Shown here: positions 18,527 through 28,643 of the stretch, in pieces
How positions within the stretch are numbered: the first letter of the stretch is position 1
Layout: the number at the start of each line of letters is the position of its first letter
From: Tissierellaceae bacterium
Lineage (GTDB): Bacteria; Bacillota; Clostridia; Tissierellales; Tissierellaceae
Direction: 5' to 3'
NCBI GenBank assembly: GCA_023229175.1
Contig: JALNZV010000010.1
Coordinates: 1 to 64,000, forward strand
Length of the DNA stretch: 64,000 bases
Notes under the pieces: model-generated
The model's input: only the letters and a program-made list of their open reading frames with translations
Told to the model about the DNA's origin: nothing
The model's database searches: none
Program-made: the position numbers and the translations under genes

Positions 18527-20506
18527 TTAGTATCTAAATACGGATATAAAATCCCTTAGTTCGCTGGCTAGTGTAGCCAGGTCCATTGAAGAACTGGCAA
18601 TCTCTTCCATAGCAGCTGTTTGCTGCTCCGCTGAACCGACCACATCTCCAGATGCCTCAACGGTTCTTCGGGATAGATTAGTAATCATATCAAAGCTTTC
18701 GGTCACATCTTTTGAACTCCTAGATACTTCTCTAGTTAATCTAGCAACCTCGTCTATTTGTTCTGCAATTGCGTTGATTTCATTTAGTATTTCTGTAAAA
18801 CTACTGCTTGAGGCGTTTACGATTTTAACTGACTCGTCGACTTCTGAATTGTTTAATTCCATGGAGTTTACAGTATTGTCTATTTCACTTTGGATATTGA
18901 GGATTAATTCGGAAATCTGTGCCGATGAATTGGAAGTTTGCTCTGCCAACTTTCTGACTTCATCTGCCACAACTGAGAAGCCCCTTCCTGCCTCCCCAGC
19001 TCTGGCGGCCTCTATGGCTGCATTTAGTGCCAATAAATTTGTCTGCTCGGCTATGGCACCGATGGTGTCTACTATTTTTTCAATTTCCCTTGAGCTGTCG
19101 TTCAACTTATATATTTCTTTGGAGGTTTCCGCTGTAGAATCCTTTAATCTATTTATTCTCTCCACGGCATCCCTAGATGATACTATGCCTCTCTCCGCAG
19201 AATCCAAGGTATTTTTAGTGGACAAATTTATATTGTCGATATTTGTCGCTACAGCTTCAATATTATCAGTCATTTTGTCTATAGCCTCGTTGGATTTGCC
19301 AATAGACTCCGCTTGTATATTGGCAGATTGTGCCACTCCCTCTATGGTGTTGGAGACTTGCTCAGAAGAAGCTGTTACCTCCTCTGAGGCGGCAGATAAT
19401 TCTTGGCTGGTGGCAGCTACTTGCTCCGATACCTGGGCCGATTGGGAAATAACTTGGCGAAGGCTAAATATCATATGGTTAAAGGAGTTCCCCAAGAAGG
19501 ATATTTCGTCCTTTGTATTTATATCTATGGTCTTAGTCAAATCCCCGTCGGATACGCTCTTCATTATATCCACCAAAGCCAAAATAGGCTTAAAAGAGTG
19601 ATTTAAGAATAAGTACAAGACCAATAACAAAGCTGCCGACAGTCCAACTGTGACCATGGCACCGTTTCTTTTAATGGAATTTAGCCTGGCAACTAAAGCA
19701 GATCTGTCGTTTACAATTTTAAAATAACCTGATACTTCACCATTGTAGTCTTTAAAGGGCATAAGTGTAATATTTGACTTGCTGTCCTTTGAGTGAGAAT
19801 ATGAAACTGTATTATTCCTTATGCTCTCTGCATAGCCGTCAATTTCAATCTCCCATAAGTCTTCATGGGAGGTGGAGGCTAATAATTCAGATGTCTGTAT
19901 ATCTCCATTGTCAAATTGATATAGAAAATATTCTCCCCCGTAGTGCTCCTTTATTTTTTCCAGGAAACCTTCTCCAAAATCAGATCCGTATTCTACTGTT
20001 CCAATATGGTTTCCTCCATAGGACATGGGAACAACTACCCTAAATCCAAAACCCGCAACGCCCTTTTCCAAACCGCGGATGATTTCCCTTCGTTCATTTG
20101 CCTCATTTACAGTAAATCTAAAATCCCTTAGGCTATCTCCAAACTTACTAGGTTGGTGAAGTCTAAGGAAGGAAGAAGAATCCGGTAAATGAAATTGGAC
20201 CTGAGTTACTTTATCTGAAATACTTTGGAAGGAAGATAGAAGCATCTCCTCCAATGAAATTCGGTCCCTTTCTGCAAATAGTCTTTGTATTTCTTTGTTT
20301 TCGGCCATGGTTAATGCACCGATTTCTGCAGATTCCAATTGTCCATTCATTTGGATGTCTATGGAATGTGTCAGCGTGTCCAACATTTCCTGTTCTTTTT
20401 CTACAATCGTCTTCGTTGTTTCCCTAAAGGTATAAAAAGACAGCAGTGAAAAAATTATCAGTACAGAAATACTGAACCCCAAAAAGATTTTCATTTTAAG
20501 TGTCAT
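18527..20506 (-). CDS. Transmembrane methyl-accepting chemotaxis protein
   Basis: A 659-residue receptor. A membrane segment (about 5-27) is followed by an extracellular double Cache-type sensor (about 35-285) with the pattern [18 protein letters not shown] and [22 protein letters not shown] second membrane segment (about 282-305), a HAMP domain and a long signalling coiled coil with the tip [26 protein letters not shown] (abbreviated) follow. The HxP...R and VxP patterns suggest a dCache_3-like sensor; its ligand is unknown. The ATG at 20506 is chosen because AAGGGGGG lies before it. It converges on the YvyF-like gene. Confidence 0.92.
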   Translation of the reverse strand: MTLKMKIFLGFSISVLIIFSLLSFYTFRETTKTIVEKEQEMLDTLTHSIDIQMNGQLESAEIGALTMAENKEIQRLFAERDRISLEEMLLSSFQSISDKVTQVQFHLPDSSSFLRLHQPSKFGDSLRDFRFTVNEANERREIIRGLEKGVAGFGFRVVVPMSYGGNHIGTVEYGSDFGEGFLEKIKEHYGGEYFLYQFDNGDIQTSELLASTSHEDLWEIEIDGYAESIRNNTVSYSHSKDSKSNITLMPFKDYNGEVSGYFKIVNDRSALVARLNSIKRNGAMVTVGLSAALLLVLYLFLNHSFKPILALVDIMKSVSDGDLTKTIDINTKDEISFLGNSFNHMIFSLRQVISQSAQVSEQVAATSQELSAASEEVTASSEQVSNTIEGVAQSANIQAESIGKSNEAIDKMTDNIEAVATNIDNINLSTKNTLDSAERGIVSSRDAVERINRLKDSTAETSKEIYKLNDSSREIEKIVDTIGAIAEQTNLLALNAAIEAARAGEAGRGFSVVADEVRKLAEQTSNSSAQISELILNIQSEIDNTVNSMELNNSEVDESVKIVNASSSSFTEILNEINAIAEQIDEVARLTREVSRSSKDVTESFDMITNLSRRTVEASGDVVGSAEQQTAAMEEIASSSMDLATLASELRDFISVFRY

Positions 20507-20641
20507 ATTGGTCCCCCCTTTAATGTCCAAAACCCCCTACAACTGAACAAATTCAATAAAGTGCTTGTAAATATTATAACATAAATTTATGGCAAGTACA
20601 GTCGAATTTTGCAAAAAAATAGAATAAGACCAAATCTGGCC

Positions 20642-21187
20642 TTATTCTTCATTCTCGCATGCATCTAGTTTTTCCATTATTCTATCGTAGGTCTCTTTGG
20701 AGATTTCAGGAAGTCCCCCTAGGACCTTTTCTGCCTCTTTAAAGCCTTGATCTATGGCCTTCCTAAGGCTGTCTAGCTTTGATTTGTCTCCTCCTGACAA
20801 GGCTATGGCAAAATCGACTATCCTTTGGCTAACTTTCTCTACGCCTAGTTCTCCTTCGGGGCCTATTAACTCTTGGGCCTCCATGCGAGCTTGCTGGTCC
20901 ACCTCTATGATATCGCTGTCTTTTAACGTATCAAAGGTCTTGCCTTGGCGTAGCAATAGGTATTCGACTATTCTTCTTAAACTAGAGTAGGTCCTCTCAG
21001 AATCCATTTTCAACCTATCTACGGCAGCTTTGTCATAAATATGGCCTTTGTCTTCGCTTTTTTTGGCCTTTTCGTAGACAGCTGCTGGGGTTTCTTTAAC
21101 TTCAGATTTTTCGGGAGCTTTTTTTTCTTGTTCTACCTTTTCCGTTTTAGCCACGGAAACAGTTTTTTGTACACTCTCTACCCTCAT
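20642..21187 (-). CDS. Probable flagellum-associated protein of unknown function
   Basis: A 181-residue soluble protein with a Lys/Glu-rich, probably disordered N-terminal third and a helical C-terminal domain (VEKVSQRIVDFAIALSGGD, then a segment GFKEAEKVLGG). That domain resembles proteins of unknown function often encoded near flagellar genes; I am not certain of a family name. A GCCGATAT box at 21208-21215, with a weak -35 element, looks like a sigma-D promoter and would place the transcript start so close to the gene that the start at 21187, after TAGAGGTG, is the best choice. This promoter supports a motility role. Confidence 0.55.
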   Translation of the reverse strand: MRVESVQKTVSVAKTEKVEQEKKAPEKSEVKETPAAVYEKAKKSEDKGHIYDKAAVDRLKMDSERTYSSLRRIVEYLLLRQGKTFDTLKDSDIIEVDQQARMEAQELIGPEGELGVEKVSQRIVDFAIALSGGDKSKLDSLRKAIDQGFKEAEKVLGGLPEISKETYDRIMEKLDACENEE

Positions 21188-21207
21188 CCTCATCACCTCT
21201 ACCATAT

Positions 21208-21234
21208 ATATCGGCATTTTGTCGAAGAATGTAA
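21208..21234 (-). promoter_or_regulatory. Candidate sigma-D promoter
   Basis: On the minus strand GCCGATAT (21208-21215) is preceded after 15 nt by TTAC in place of the consensus TAAA. The -10 element is a perfect match and the -35 is weak. Confidence 0.45.
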
Positions 21235-21258
21235 TGGAAATATATTAAATTATTAAAA

Positions 21259-22107
21259 TTATTCCTTCATATATTTTAAAGTGGCATTTATTTCCCCGCC
21301 CATTATAATTATGATACTGCTCATATACAGCCATATTAATAGGACTATGACCCCCCCAAGGCTCCCATAGGTTTTTCCATAGGAGGCAAAGTTATTTACA
21401 TAGTAGGAGAAAAGAGTAGATGTGATTATCCAGCCCAGAGATGTGAATACTGCCCCTGGCATGGCGTGTTTATATTGGATTTTGCTGCCATTTCCAATGG
21501 AAGGGGAGTACCTGTATAACAGGGCAAATATAAATACCATAAAGGAAAGGGATATGACAACCCTAAGAAACCTCCAAAATACTATGAACTTTTGAGTTAT
21601 CCCAAGGAATTCAAATAGTCTATTGCCTAGGACCTCTCCAAATACCAAGGTGAGAAGTACAATGGTGAGCAAAGCCAGTAATGCCAAGGTAAATAGGATT
21701 GCCAAAGCTCTTAGCTGAAAATAGGTCCTAGATTCATCTACGTCGTAGGCCTTGTTCAAGACGCGGATTAAGGACATAATCCCCTTGGAGGCAGCCCAAA
21801 TACCTGTAATGGCGCCTAAAGACAGCAAGGTTTCGCTGCTCTTGTTTATGGTCTCTACCATTAAATTAGACACTATTCTTTGGGTGTCAGTAGGCATTAG
21901 GACGATAATGCTATGTAATACATCCTCCCTAGCAATGGGGGTATAGCTAAGTATATTTAGTAAAAATATCATAAAGGGAAAAATAGAAAGTATTAAATAA
22001 TAGGATAGCTGTGCACCTATGGCTGTTACGTTGTCCTCTCTCACTCTTGCTATGAATTGTTTTAGAAATCTTGCATACTTGTTGTTATACTTGTCTAACC
22101 AAATCAC
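21259..22107 (-). CDS. YihY/BrkB family membrane protein
   Basis: A 282-residue integral membrane protein of the YihY/BrkB family. The family marks are DNVTAIGAQLSYYLILSIFPF near the N-terminus and a run of about six hydrophobic segments. IGLWAASKG-like and SLGGVIVLLIWLYMSS motifs are also visible, the latter just before the C-terminal GGEINA. Its biochemical role is not settled; early claims that it is a ribonuclease were withdrawn for the family. The GTG at 22107 is preferred because GGAGGTGAG lies just before it. Confidence 0.85.
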   Translation of the reverse strand: MIWLDKYNNKYARFLKQFIARVREDNVTAIGAQLSYYLILSIFPFMIFLLNILSYTPIAREDVLHSIIVLMPTDTQRIVSNLMVETINKSSETLLSLGAITGIWAASKGIMSLIRVLNKAYDVDESRTYFQLRALAILFTLALLALLTIVLLTLVFGEVLGNRLFEFLGITQKFIVFWRFLRVVISLSFMVFIFALLYRYSPSIGNGSKIQYKHAMPGAVFTSLGWIITSTLFSYYVNNFASYGKTYGSLGGVIVLLIWLYMSSIIIIMGGEINATLKYMKE

Positions 22108-22274
22108 TGCCCTCACCTCCATTAAGATGTATTCATATTTTACCACAGATATGTATTGATATGAGAGTTAAATATTCGATTTGTGTAAAAACAAATATAA
22201 TGTTCTCGGTTTCGTCCCATAAAGTTCTACGCCTCATTCCAATACAAAATCCTACAGCACCGATAAGATGTTTT

Positions 22275-22307
22275 GATTATAGAAAAACTGGTCAAAGACC
22301 AGTTTCT
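22275..22307 (-). terminator. Terminator of the S9 peptidase gene
   Basis: An AAACTGGTC / GACCAGTTT stem with a 3-nt loop ends in five T on the minus strand. The 130 bases between it and the YihY gene hold no gene. Confidence 0.8.
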
Positions 22308-24300
22308 ATTTCAAAAATTTATTAAACCAATTGGTGATTTCCCGCAGCCTTCTAATTCTATGCTTTGGCTTACCAGAGCGGCTGAGCTCGTGATTTTCCC
22401 CTCTAAACATTACAAGCCTTGCTTCCACGCCGTGATATTTCAGAGAAGTAAACATTTGGATGCCCTCAGGCAGCCAACAGCGGTAATCCTCCTCAGAGTG
22501 GATAAACAGAGTAGGGGTAGTTACCTTATCGGCATATTTCATAGGGGAGTGGAACCAAAGTTTTTCCACATCTGACCAGGGAGTTGCTGCCCCTTGATCT
22601 TCAACAAAGTAATATCCTATATCCGTAGTTCCAAACTTGGAAATCCAATTGGAAATAGACCTTTGAGATGCTGCGGCCTTAAACCTATTGGTATGACCAA
22701 TTATCCAATTTGTCATAAAACCTCCATAGGAGCCTCCAGTGACGCCAATTTTATCCTTATCAATAAAGGAATATCTTTCCAATACTAAGTCCGTAAATTT
22801 CATTAGATCCTCGTAGTCTATGGTGCCGTATTTGCCCCTGATATCTGCAAATTCATCGCCTTTACCGTCGCTTCCCCTTGGATTGCAAAAGAACACTACA
22901 TAGCCTTCATTGGCCCAATACTGCATTTCGTGATAAAATATTTCTCCATAGGCAGTTTTAGGACCGCCGTGAACATCCAATATACCTGGATATTTTTTAC
23001 CTTCTTCAAAATCCACAGGTTTCATAACCCAACCGTCTATGGTTACGTTATCTATTTCAAAACTAAGGTACTCAGGCTTTGAGGTTTTCTTTTCTTCCAC
23101 TAGCCATTCATTGAAATGAGTTAATTGGGATTCCCCTTGTTCCAAGGAATATAACTCTTGAAGCTTTAATCCCCTTAAACCTATAAAGTTTATCTTGCCA
23201 TTTAGGACGTCAAAGCCGTCAATGGATCCATTGGATTCAGTCAATTTTTCGATTTTGCCTTTTTTGTCGATTCTATTTATATGGGAGTTATAGCCCTCTG
23301 TCGTAGTGAAATATAGGTAATTTTCGTCGACAACCATAGATCTGCTAATGCCGAATCTACAATCAGATCCCACAGAATTCCAGAGGCCAAAATCAAAGTC
23401 GTCATCTGATATTTTTTGTACATTGGTGCCATCTAAATCCATTGTGAAAAAATGGGGATTTTCGTTGATACCATAGGATTTCATATCGTTGCCTGCAAAT
23501 ATAATTTTGTCACCTAAAAAGTCTCCATAGGAGTAGCTAAATACTTCTTCATGTGTAAGCCTATCTAATTTATTCTCTCCTATATGATATATATGGAGAT
23601 CGGATTTTAATTGCATCTTGTCTGTAAAGGAGCTTGCCACTACGATTACCATGGATTTATTGGAATTTAACTTTGCACTTGCTACATCTGTAAACTCATC
23701 TGTAATAGGAGTAAGCTTTTTTTCGCTTATATTGTACATATATAGTCTATTTCTTTTTTTATTTGTAAAGCCCACGCCGTTAAACCAAAAAGGTATCTCG
23801 TCGAGAACTTCGTAGTCCTTTTCCTCCTCCAGCTCTTTAAGGGCCTTTTCTTTTTCCTCACCGGACAGTCCATCTAAATTGGGCTTGTTTAGGTTAAAAG
23901 CAGCAGTTATCAGCAAATTATCGTCGTTTATATACATTAGGGAGCTGACATTGATAGGTATTTCAAAGGACTTATTTGCCTCACCGCCGTCTATATTTAT
24001 TTCATAATATGCGGTAAATTCCTCCTTTTTCCCTTTTCTTTTTTTGTCTTTTTCATCCCTTAGGGCAGGAAATATAATTGTATTTTCGTCTTTCCACATA
24101 AAGGACATTTCTTCATCCAAGGATGTCAGTTTCATGGTTTCTTTTTTTTCATGGTCGTAAACATAGATGTTCGATAGATACTTATTCTCTTCTAAGTCCA
24201 TTTGATGAAGTACAAAACCCGTGTTTTTACCATCTGGTGAAAATCTAATACCTGATAAAAATTTGTATCTAGTAAAATCGTCCAACTTTAAGTAATCCAA
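22306..24300 (-). CDS. S9 family serine peptidase (acylaminoacyl-peptidase-like)
   Basis: A 664-residue oligopeptidase. The N-terminal 400 residues form a beta-propeller with repeated strand patterns, and the C-terminal alpha/beta-hydrolase domain carries the catalytic triad: Ser 524 in GVTGGSYGGFM, Asp 605 in IHSEEDYRCW and His 637 in GENHELSRSG. The family hydrolyses short peptides in the cytoplasm; no signal peptide is present. DVHGGP (oxyanion hole region) is present upstream of the Ser. It is a single gene between a terminator and an unrelated 579-codon gene on the same strand. Confidence 0.93.
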   Translation of the reverse strand: MDYLKLDDFTRYKFLSGIRFSPDGKNTGFVLHQMDLEENKYLSNIYVYDHEKKETMKLTSLDEEMSFMWKDENTIIFPALRDEKDKKRKGKKEEFTAYYEINIDGGEANKSFEIPINVSSLMYINDDNLLITAAFNLNKPNLDGLSGEEKEKALKELEEEKDYEVLDEIPFWFNGVGFTNKKRNRLYMYNISEKKLTPITDEFTDVASAKLNSNKSMVIVVASSFTDKMQLKSDLHIYHIGENKLDRLTHEEVFSYSYGDFLGDKIIFAGNDMKSYGINENPHFFTMDLDGTNVQKISDDDFDFGLWNSVGSDCRFGISRSMVVDENYLYFTTTEGYNSHINRIDKKGKIEKLTESNGSIDGFDVLNGKINFIGLRGLKLQELYSLEQGESQLTHFNEWLVEEKKTSKPEYLSFEIDNVTIDGWVMKPVDFEEGKKYPGILDVHGGPKTAYGEIFYHEMQYWANEGYVVFFCNPRGSDGKGDEFADIRGKYGTIDYEDLMKFTDLVLERYSFIDKDKIGVTGGSYGGFMTNWIIGHTNRFKAAASQRSISNWISKFGTTDIGYYFVEDQGAATPWSDVEKLWFHSPMKYADKVTTPTLFIHSEEDYRCWLPEGIQMFTSLKYHGVEARLVMFRGENHELSRSGKPKHRIRRLREITNWFNKFLK

Positions 24301-24362
24301 ATTTCTCCCCCCATTTTATTTAGTGTATCTAAATATTATTATATACTGATTTTGTAAAAAAT

Positions 24363-26102
24363 CTATGGTTTTCTAGCAACGGCATCGTAAGAACTTTTTC
24401 TATAGTCAACTAATTCAACTATAGTGCCCGGTTCTCTCTCTTCGTCTACGACCTTTAAAAAACTTATCAGGCTTTTTCCCAAGGGAGTGATGATTAGTTC
24501 GTAATTTGGATATAGTACGTATTTAATCATCCCTAGAATTTGCAGGTATTCATAATAGTCAAAGAAAAACAAAGGATGTAGTGAAAGTTTTTCTAGCAAG
24601 TCTATAATATTGTATTTGTGGTTTGTTTTCAGACCATGGAGCATATCTATTAAACTACCTTTTAACTTGGCAGAAATAGCTGCCTTTTTGGGGCTTAGGA
24701 TTTCCTTAAAGAAATCAGGGCTCCATATATATTGAAAAAATAGGCTGAATTTGTCCTCGTCCTTAAGCCGTAGGAAATTATTTCCCTTCTTTGTAATGGC
24801 CAGTAGACCTTCTTCCATGGAAGTTAAACCTAAATAAAGGGAAAACTTGTAAAACAAGTGGATTACCACATAATCTTTTTGTATAGGAACTTTTTTATCC
24901 ACTATTTGAGATAAGGTTAAAAATTCGTTTATTTCCAATAGATTTTTCTTTCTTATGAGCCTCGTCTTATTGGTTAAAACCAAGGGGGAGTCTAAAACAT
25001 ACAATAAAAACTTATCAAAATCCATAATTAAGGAAAATGCTTCATCGCTTGAGTCGTCGGATACTATTTCCGATATCCTCCTATCAATGGTGAAAGGAGA
25101 TTGAACCTCGTTAAATTTTCTCATATACTTAAACCTTTTTTTACTGACATCTAAAATCTCCATATATTTTTCTTTGTATTCAGAGTTTTTATTGCTTAAA
25201 AAACCTAGATATGCCTTAAATGTGGAAATATAGGAGTTGATATCCTCTGGAGAAATTAAAAATCCTTCCTTTATGGACTCACGGAAAAATAAATGAAAAT
25301 CTATTCTGTCCATATCGTATAGGGTCAAATCTTCATCTGCTAAATAGTATTCAAAAAACTCCATTAAGTTGGTTAAATGCCTCTTTGCAGAGAGTCTATT
25401 GCCTTTTAACTGCAGAAAATTGTCGAATTCATCCAATTCATCGTATATGGTGGAGATTATATCATCGTCTATTTCCATGGCATCGTAAATGATATCCGTG
25501 TAGATTCTATACAAATTTATGCTATTGACCTTAAGGTATTTTTTCATAGTTAATTTTGGGTTGTTCTGTCTCTCTCTGTTGAAATCGTAGAGTACGTCCT
25601 CTACAAATACATCCCGCATTGATGGGGGCAGATAGCTGACATCCCCTATGAATGTTGGATTGCCCAATATCCTGCCAATCCTTGCAAATATAAAGTCGCC
25701 TATGGCTAGGGCACCAGTTAGTTCAGGTTCCCATAGTTCGTATGTTTCGTGGAGAAGAAGGTCCAGGACCTTGATTTTTTCGTCCTCAATAAAGACAACC
25801 TCAAAAAGGGACACAGTTGACTTACTTTGATCCTTAAGCACTTTTTTTTCCTTGGACGAAAGCTTTACATTGCCCTCTTCTAGAAATTTCTGGATAAAGG
25901 TTTTGCCCTCCTTATCGGCAAAATCCAAACTAAACCAAATATTAAAGGCTATTCTATGTTTATCACCGCCAAAATCAGGGTAATAAAATTCTAAACTATT
26001 TAATATATTTTCGTCATGGGCTCCTTCAGATATATATTTTAACAACTTTTTAGTTGCTGACATTTCGATTTTTCGCACTTCATCATAAGACAAGCTTTCC
26101 AT
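24363..26102 (-). CDS. Protein of unknown function, 579 residues
   Basis: I do not recognise this protein. It is soluble, Lys/Glu/Asp-rich and mostly helical, with no membrane segment, signal peptide or enzymatic motif that I can identify. The middle (about 200-370) is strongly charged helix and the C-terminal 150 residues have a mixed hydrophobic pattern suggestive of winged-helix or repeat structure (ITPLGKSLISFLK near the end). Codon use matches its neighbours, and it is a long intact frame with a GGAGG site, so it is a real gene. It lies upstream of the S9 peptidase on the same strand and divergently from flaG. Confidence 0.7.
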   Translation of the reverse strand: MESLSYDEVRKIEMSATKKLLKYISEGAHDENILNSLEFYYPDFGGDKHRIAFNIWFSLDFADKEGKTFIQKFLEEGNVKLSSKEKKVLKDQSKSTVSLFEVVFIEDEKIKVLDLLLHETYELWEPELTGALAIGDFIFARIGRILGNPTFIGDVSYLPPSMRDVFVEDVLYDFNRERQNNPKLTMKKYLKVNSINLYRIYTDIIYDAMEIDDDIISTIYDELDEFDNFLQLKGNRLSAKRHLTNLMEFFEYYLADEDLTLYDMDRIDFHLFFRESIKEGFLISPEDINSYISTFKAYLGFLSNKNSEYKEKYMEILDVSKKRFKYMRKFNEVQSPFTIDRRISEIVSDDSSDEAFSLIMDFDKFLLYVLDSPLVLTNKTRLIRKKNLLEINEFLTLSQIVDKKVPIQKDYVVIHLFYKFSLYLGLTSMEEGLLAITKKGNNFLRLKDEDKFSLFFQYIWSPDFFKEILSPKKAAISAKLKGSLIDMLHGLKTNHKYNIIDLLEKLSLHPLFFFDYYEYLQILGMIKYVLYPNYELIITPLGKSLISFLKVVDEEREPGTIVELVDYRKSSYDAVARKP

Positions 26103-26220
26103 AGTACCTCCTCTTTCACTTATTAGTTTACATTTGTATTATATTATATAGTATTTAGGAACTAATTGCATAAAAATTTAATAAAAACACAGAATTAATA
26201 AATTGTTTTCCTATAATTGT

Positions 26221-26247
26221 TAAAGAATAGTAGCCATAAGCCGATAT
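26221..26247 (+). promoter_or_regulatory. Sigma-D (sigma-28) promoter of the flaG-fliD-fliS operon
   Basis: TAAA (26221-26224), a 15-nt spacer and GCCGATAT (26240-26247) match the Bacillus sigma-D consensus at every position. It is 35 nt before the flaG ATG. Confidence 0.85.
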
Positions 26248-26281
26248 AATTCATAGAAAGTTATGCAAGGGGGAAGCAAGG

Positions 26282-26662
26282 ATGCTAGTAGAAGGTGTTA
26301 ATTCTGTTGTCAGTAAATTTAGTAGTGAAGTAAGGCCAGTTCAGTCAGGGGAGCAAGTAGTTCAAAGGCCAGAAGTGAGAACTCAACAGCAACCTAGACA
26401 TGGCGAAGAGAGAAAGATTATTGAGGAAAAGAGAATAACTGAGGAAGATGCCATTAACTTAATTGAAAAGGCCAATAAGGATTTTGTCGTATACGATAGG
26501 AGATTTGAATTTTCCATACACGATGCCACAAGGCAGATAATGGTAAAGATAATCGATGTAAATACAGATGAGGTAATCAGGGAACTTCCGCCGGAGAAGA
26601 TTCTGGACATGGTGGCAGCCCTTTGGGAAGTGGCAGGTATCATAGTGGATAGAAAGATATAG
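26282..26662 (+). CDS. flaG: FlaG family flagellar protein
   Basis: A 126-residue FlaG-like protein. The N-terminal 60 residues are Gln/Glu-rich and variable. The C-terminal domain carries the family pattern FVVYDRRFEFSIHDATRQIMVKIIDVNTDEVIRELPPEKILDMVAA (abbreviated), ending in GIIVD. FlaG is found beside the filament cap gene in many bacteria and influences filament length. It is the first gene of an operon driven by the sigma-D promoter 35 nt upstream, followed by fliD after 10 nt. Confidence 0.88.
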   Translation: MLVEGVNSVVSKFSSEVRPVQSGEQVVQRPEVRTQQQPRHGEERKIIEEKRITEEDAINLIEKANKDFVVYDRRFEFSIHDATRQIMVKIIDVNTDEVIRELPPEKILDMVAALWEVAGIIVDRKI

Positions 26663-26672
26663 AGGTGAGAAC

Positions 26673-28229
26673 ATGGGAGATTTGAGAATATCGGGATTGG
26701 CTTCAGGCATGGATACAGACCTAATGGTACAGTCTTTGATGAAAGTAGAGAGATTAAAAGTAGATAGATACGAGCAGGCTAAGCAATTGGCCCTTTGGAA
26801 ACAAGAGGCATACAACGATATGAATAGGCTATTTGCCAATTTCATATTGAACACGAGGAAAGATATGGGTCTCACAAAGGTGGGAATAACAGGCATAGCC
26901 ACGGGGATTTCCTACACTAGATTGGATTACGTGAGAAAGGTATCCGCCACAGACGAATCAAAGGCCGCAGTATCTGCAACCAGTGAGGCAGTCAATGGCA
27001 GCTTTACACTGGATATACAAGAATTGGCTAAGGGCGCCAGTCTAACCAGTGAAAAAGTATCCCAAGGAGATACATTTGGCACATATATGGAACTAGATTT
27101 AGGCAATGGCGGAGAGAAAATTGTAGTATCAAATGAAAATGGCGTCAATATGAAGGATATAGCAAAGGCCATAAATAACGCAAATCAAGGCATATCTGCA
27201 TCTTTTGAGGTGGACTCCTATGGGAAAGGCGCATTGATATTGCAGACAGCTGAAACTGGAGAAAATGCAAAAATTAACCTGCAGGTTTCAAATGTCGTGT
27301 CAGGAGAAAGAGATTTAGATTTTATAAATCAATTTGAGAATACTTCTGTACAAGGCAAAGATGCCAAAGTGCTATTTAATGGCGTAGAAATGAATTATAA
27401 CTCCAACAATATAAAATTAAATGGAGTAAATATTCAGCTTAAAGATATTGGCCAAGTAGACATCAAGGTGGAGACCAATGTTGAGGGCATCATGGACAAG
27501 ATTAAAAAACTGGTGGACGACTACAACGAGTTGGTGGAAAAGGTCTCAGGTGCAGTAAGCGAAAAGAAATATTCAGGTTATCACCCTCTTTCCATGGAAG
27601 AGAAAAATTCAATGCACGAGAATGATGTAAAACTATGGGAAGAAAAATCAAGGTCAGGTTTATTAAACAGGGATGAGAGCCTTCAAAGGATGCTTCAAAA
27701 TATTAGAAATGATTTATATAAAACTGTAGAGGGCCTAGGGGGCAAATTCAATCACATAACTCAATTGGGCATAACTACTGAAAAATATGCCAGAGGGGCA
27801 ACAGGTGGCAAGCTAGAAATCGATGAGGAAAAGCTAAGAAATGCCATACTAGAGGACCCAGAGGGCGTAATGGAGCTATTGTTCAAAGAAGAAGACAAGG
27901 ACGTAAAGGACTCAAAGGGAATATTTACAGGTGTCTATGACAACATTATAGATGGAATGAAATCTATCATAGATAAATCAGGTCCAGGCCAAGATGCAGA
28001 TCTATTGAGGAATGTAAAATCTAATATACTCATAGATTTTGTCACTAAAAAATCCAGCATATCCGACATAGACAGAGAGGTGTTAAATACCAACAAGAGA
28101 ATAGACGATTTAAATGCCGCTCTTCTCAGAAAAGAAAACGCCTATTATGCAAAATTTGCAAATATGGAGCAAATGCTGCAGCAGATGTACAGTCAAAGCA
28201 ATTGGCTTTCACAACAATTAATGAGATAA
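26673..28229 (+). CDS. fliD: Flagellar filament cap protein FliD (HAP2)
   Basis: A 518-residue filament cap protein that guides flagellin assembly. The N-terminal helix starts with the typical LRISGLASGMDTDLMVQSLMK, and a FliD_N pattern follows up to about 110. The central beta-rich part varies. The C-terminal region (about 280-510) contains VDDYNELVEKV and ends with long helices (VLNTNKRIDDLNAALL and a Met/Gln-rich tail). The RBS is AGAGGTGAG. It sits between flaG and fliS as in most Firmicutes. Confidence 0.95.
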   Translation: MGDLRISGLASGMDTDLMVQSLMKVERLKVDRYEQAKQLALWKQEAYNDMNRLFANFILNTRKDMGLTKVGITGIATGISYTRLDYVRKVSATDESKAAVSATSEAVNGSFTLDIQELAKGASLTSEKVSQGDTFGTYMELDLGNGGEKIVVSNENGVNMKDIAKAINNANQGISASFEVDSYGKGALILQTAETGENAKINLQVSNVVSGERDLDFINQFENTSVQGKDAKVLFNGVEMNYNSNNIKLNGVNIQLKDIGQVDIKVETNVEGIMDKIKKLVDDYNELVEKVSGAVSEKKYSGYHPLSMEEKNSMHENDVKLWEEKSRSGLLNRDESLQRMLQNIRNDLYKTVEGLGGKFNHITQLGITTEKYARGATGGKLEIDEEKLRNAILEDPEGVMELLFKEEDKDVKDSKGIFTGVYDNIIDGMKSIIDKSGPGQDADLLRNVKSNILIDFVTKKSSISDIDREVLNTNKRIDDLNAALLRKENAYYAKFANMEQMLQQMYSQSNWLSQQLMR

Positions 28230-28245
28230 TTAAGGAGAGAGATTA

Positions 28246-28635
28246 ATGACTTATGAGGCTTTAAACAGATACAAACAAAATTCGGTATTGACTGCGACTC
28301 CAGAGGAATTGACCCTTATGCTTTACGATGGGGTAATTAAATTTATGAATATAGCTAAGTATCACATGGAAAATAAGGATGTGGAAAAATCTCACTTCTC
28401 TTTAGTAAGGGCACAGGATATAATTTTAGAGCTTAATTATTCTTTAGATATGAACTATGAAGTGTCTAAGGATCTTAGAAGCTTGTATGACTTTATAGAA
28501 TCGAAATTAGTAGAAGCTAATATCCATAAAGATCCAAAATCCATAGACGATGCCCTTGAAGTAGTAAACGGCATGAGAGATACATGGAAGGAAATAATGA
28601 AGCAAATAAAACAAAGAGTATATCAAGCTAAGTAG
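28246..28635 (+). CDS. fliS: Flagellar export chaperone FliS
   Basis: A 129-residue helical chaperone that binds the flagellin C-terminus and keeps it from polymerising in the cytoplasm. The conserved N-terminal YKQNSVLTATPEELTLMLYDG and the helix DIILELNYSLDMN are present. Its length is typical. It lies 16 nt after fliD with a GGAGAG site and is followed 8 nt later by a FlgN/FliT-like chaperone gene. Confidence 0.95.
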   Translation: MTYEALNRYKQNSVLTATPEELTLMLYDGVIKFMNIAKYHMENKDVEKSHFSLVRAQDIILELNYSLDMNYEVSKDLRSLYDFIESKLVEANIHKDPKSIDDALEVVNGMRDTWKEIMKQIKQRVYQAK

Positions 28636-28643
28636 GTGTTTAT

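Noticed and set aside
18774..19601. 275-codon plus-strand ORF opposite the chemoreceptor
   Set aside because: It is the antisense of the MCP signalling domain; the same kind of shadow appears opposite the other MCP at 5376-5591.
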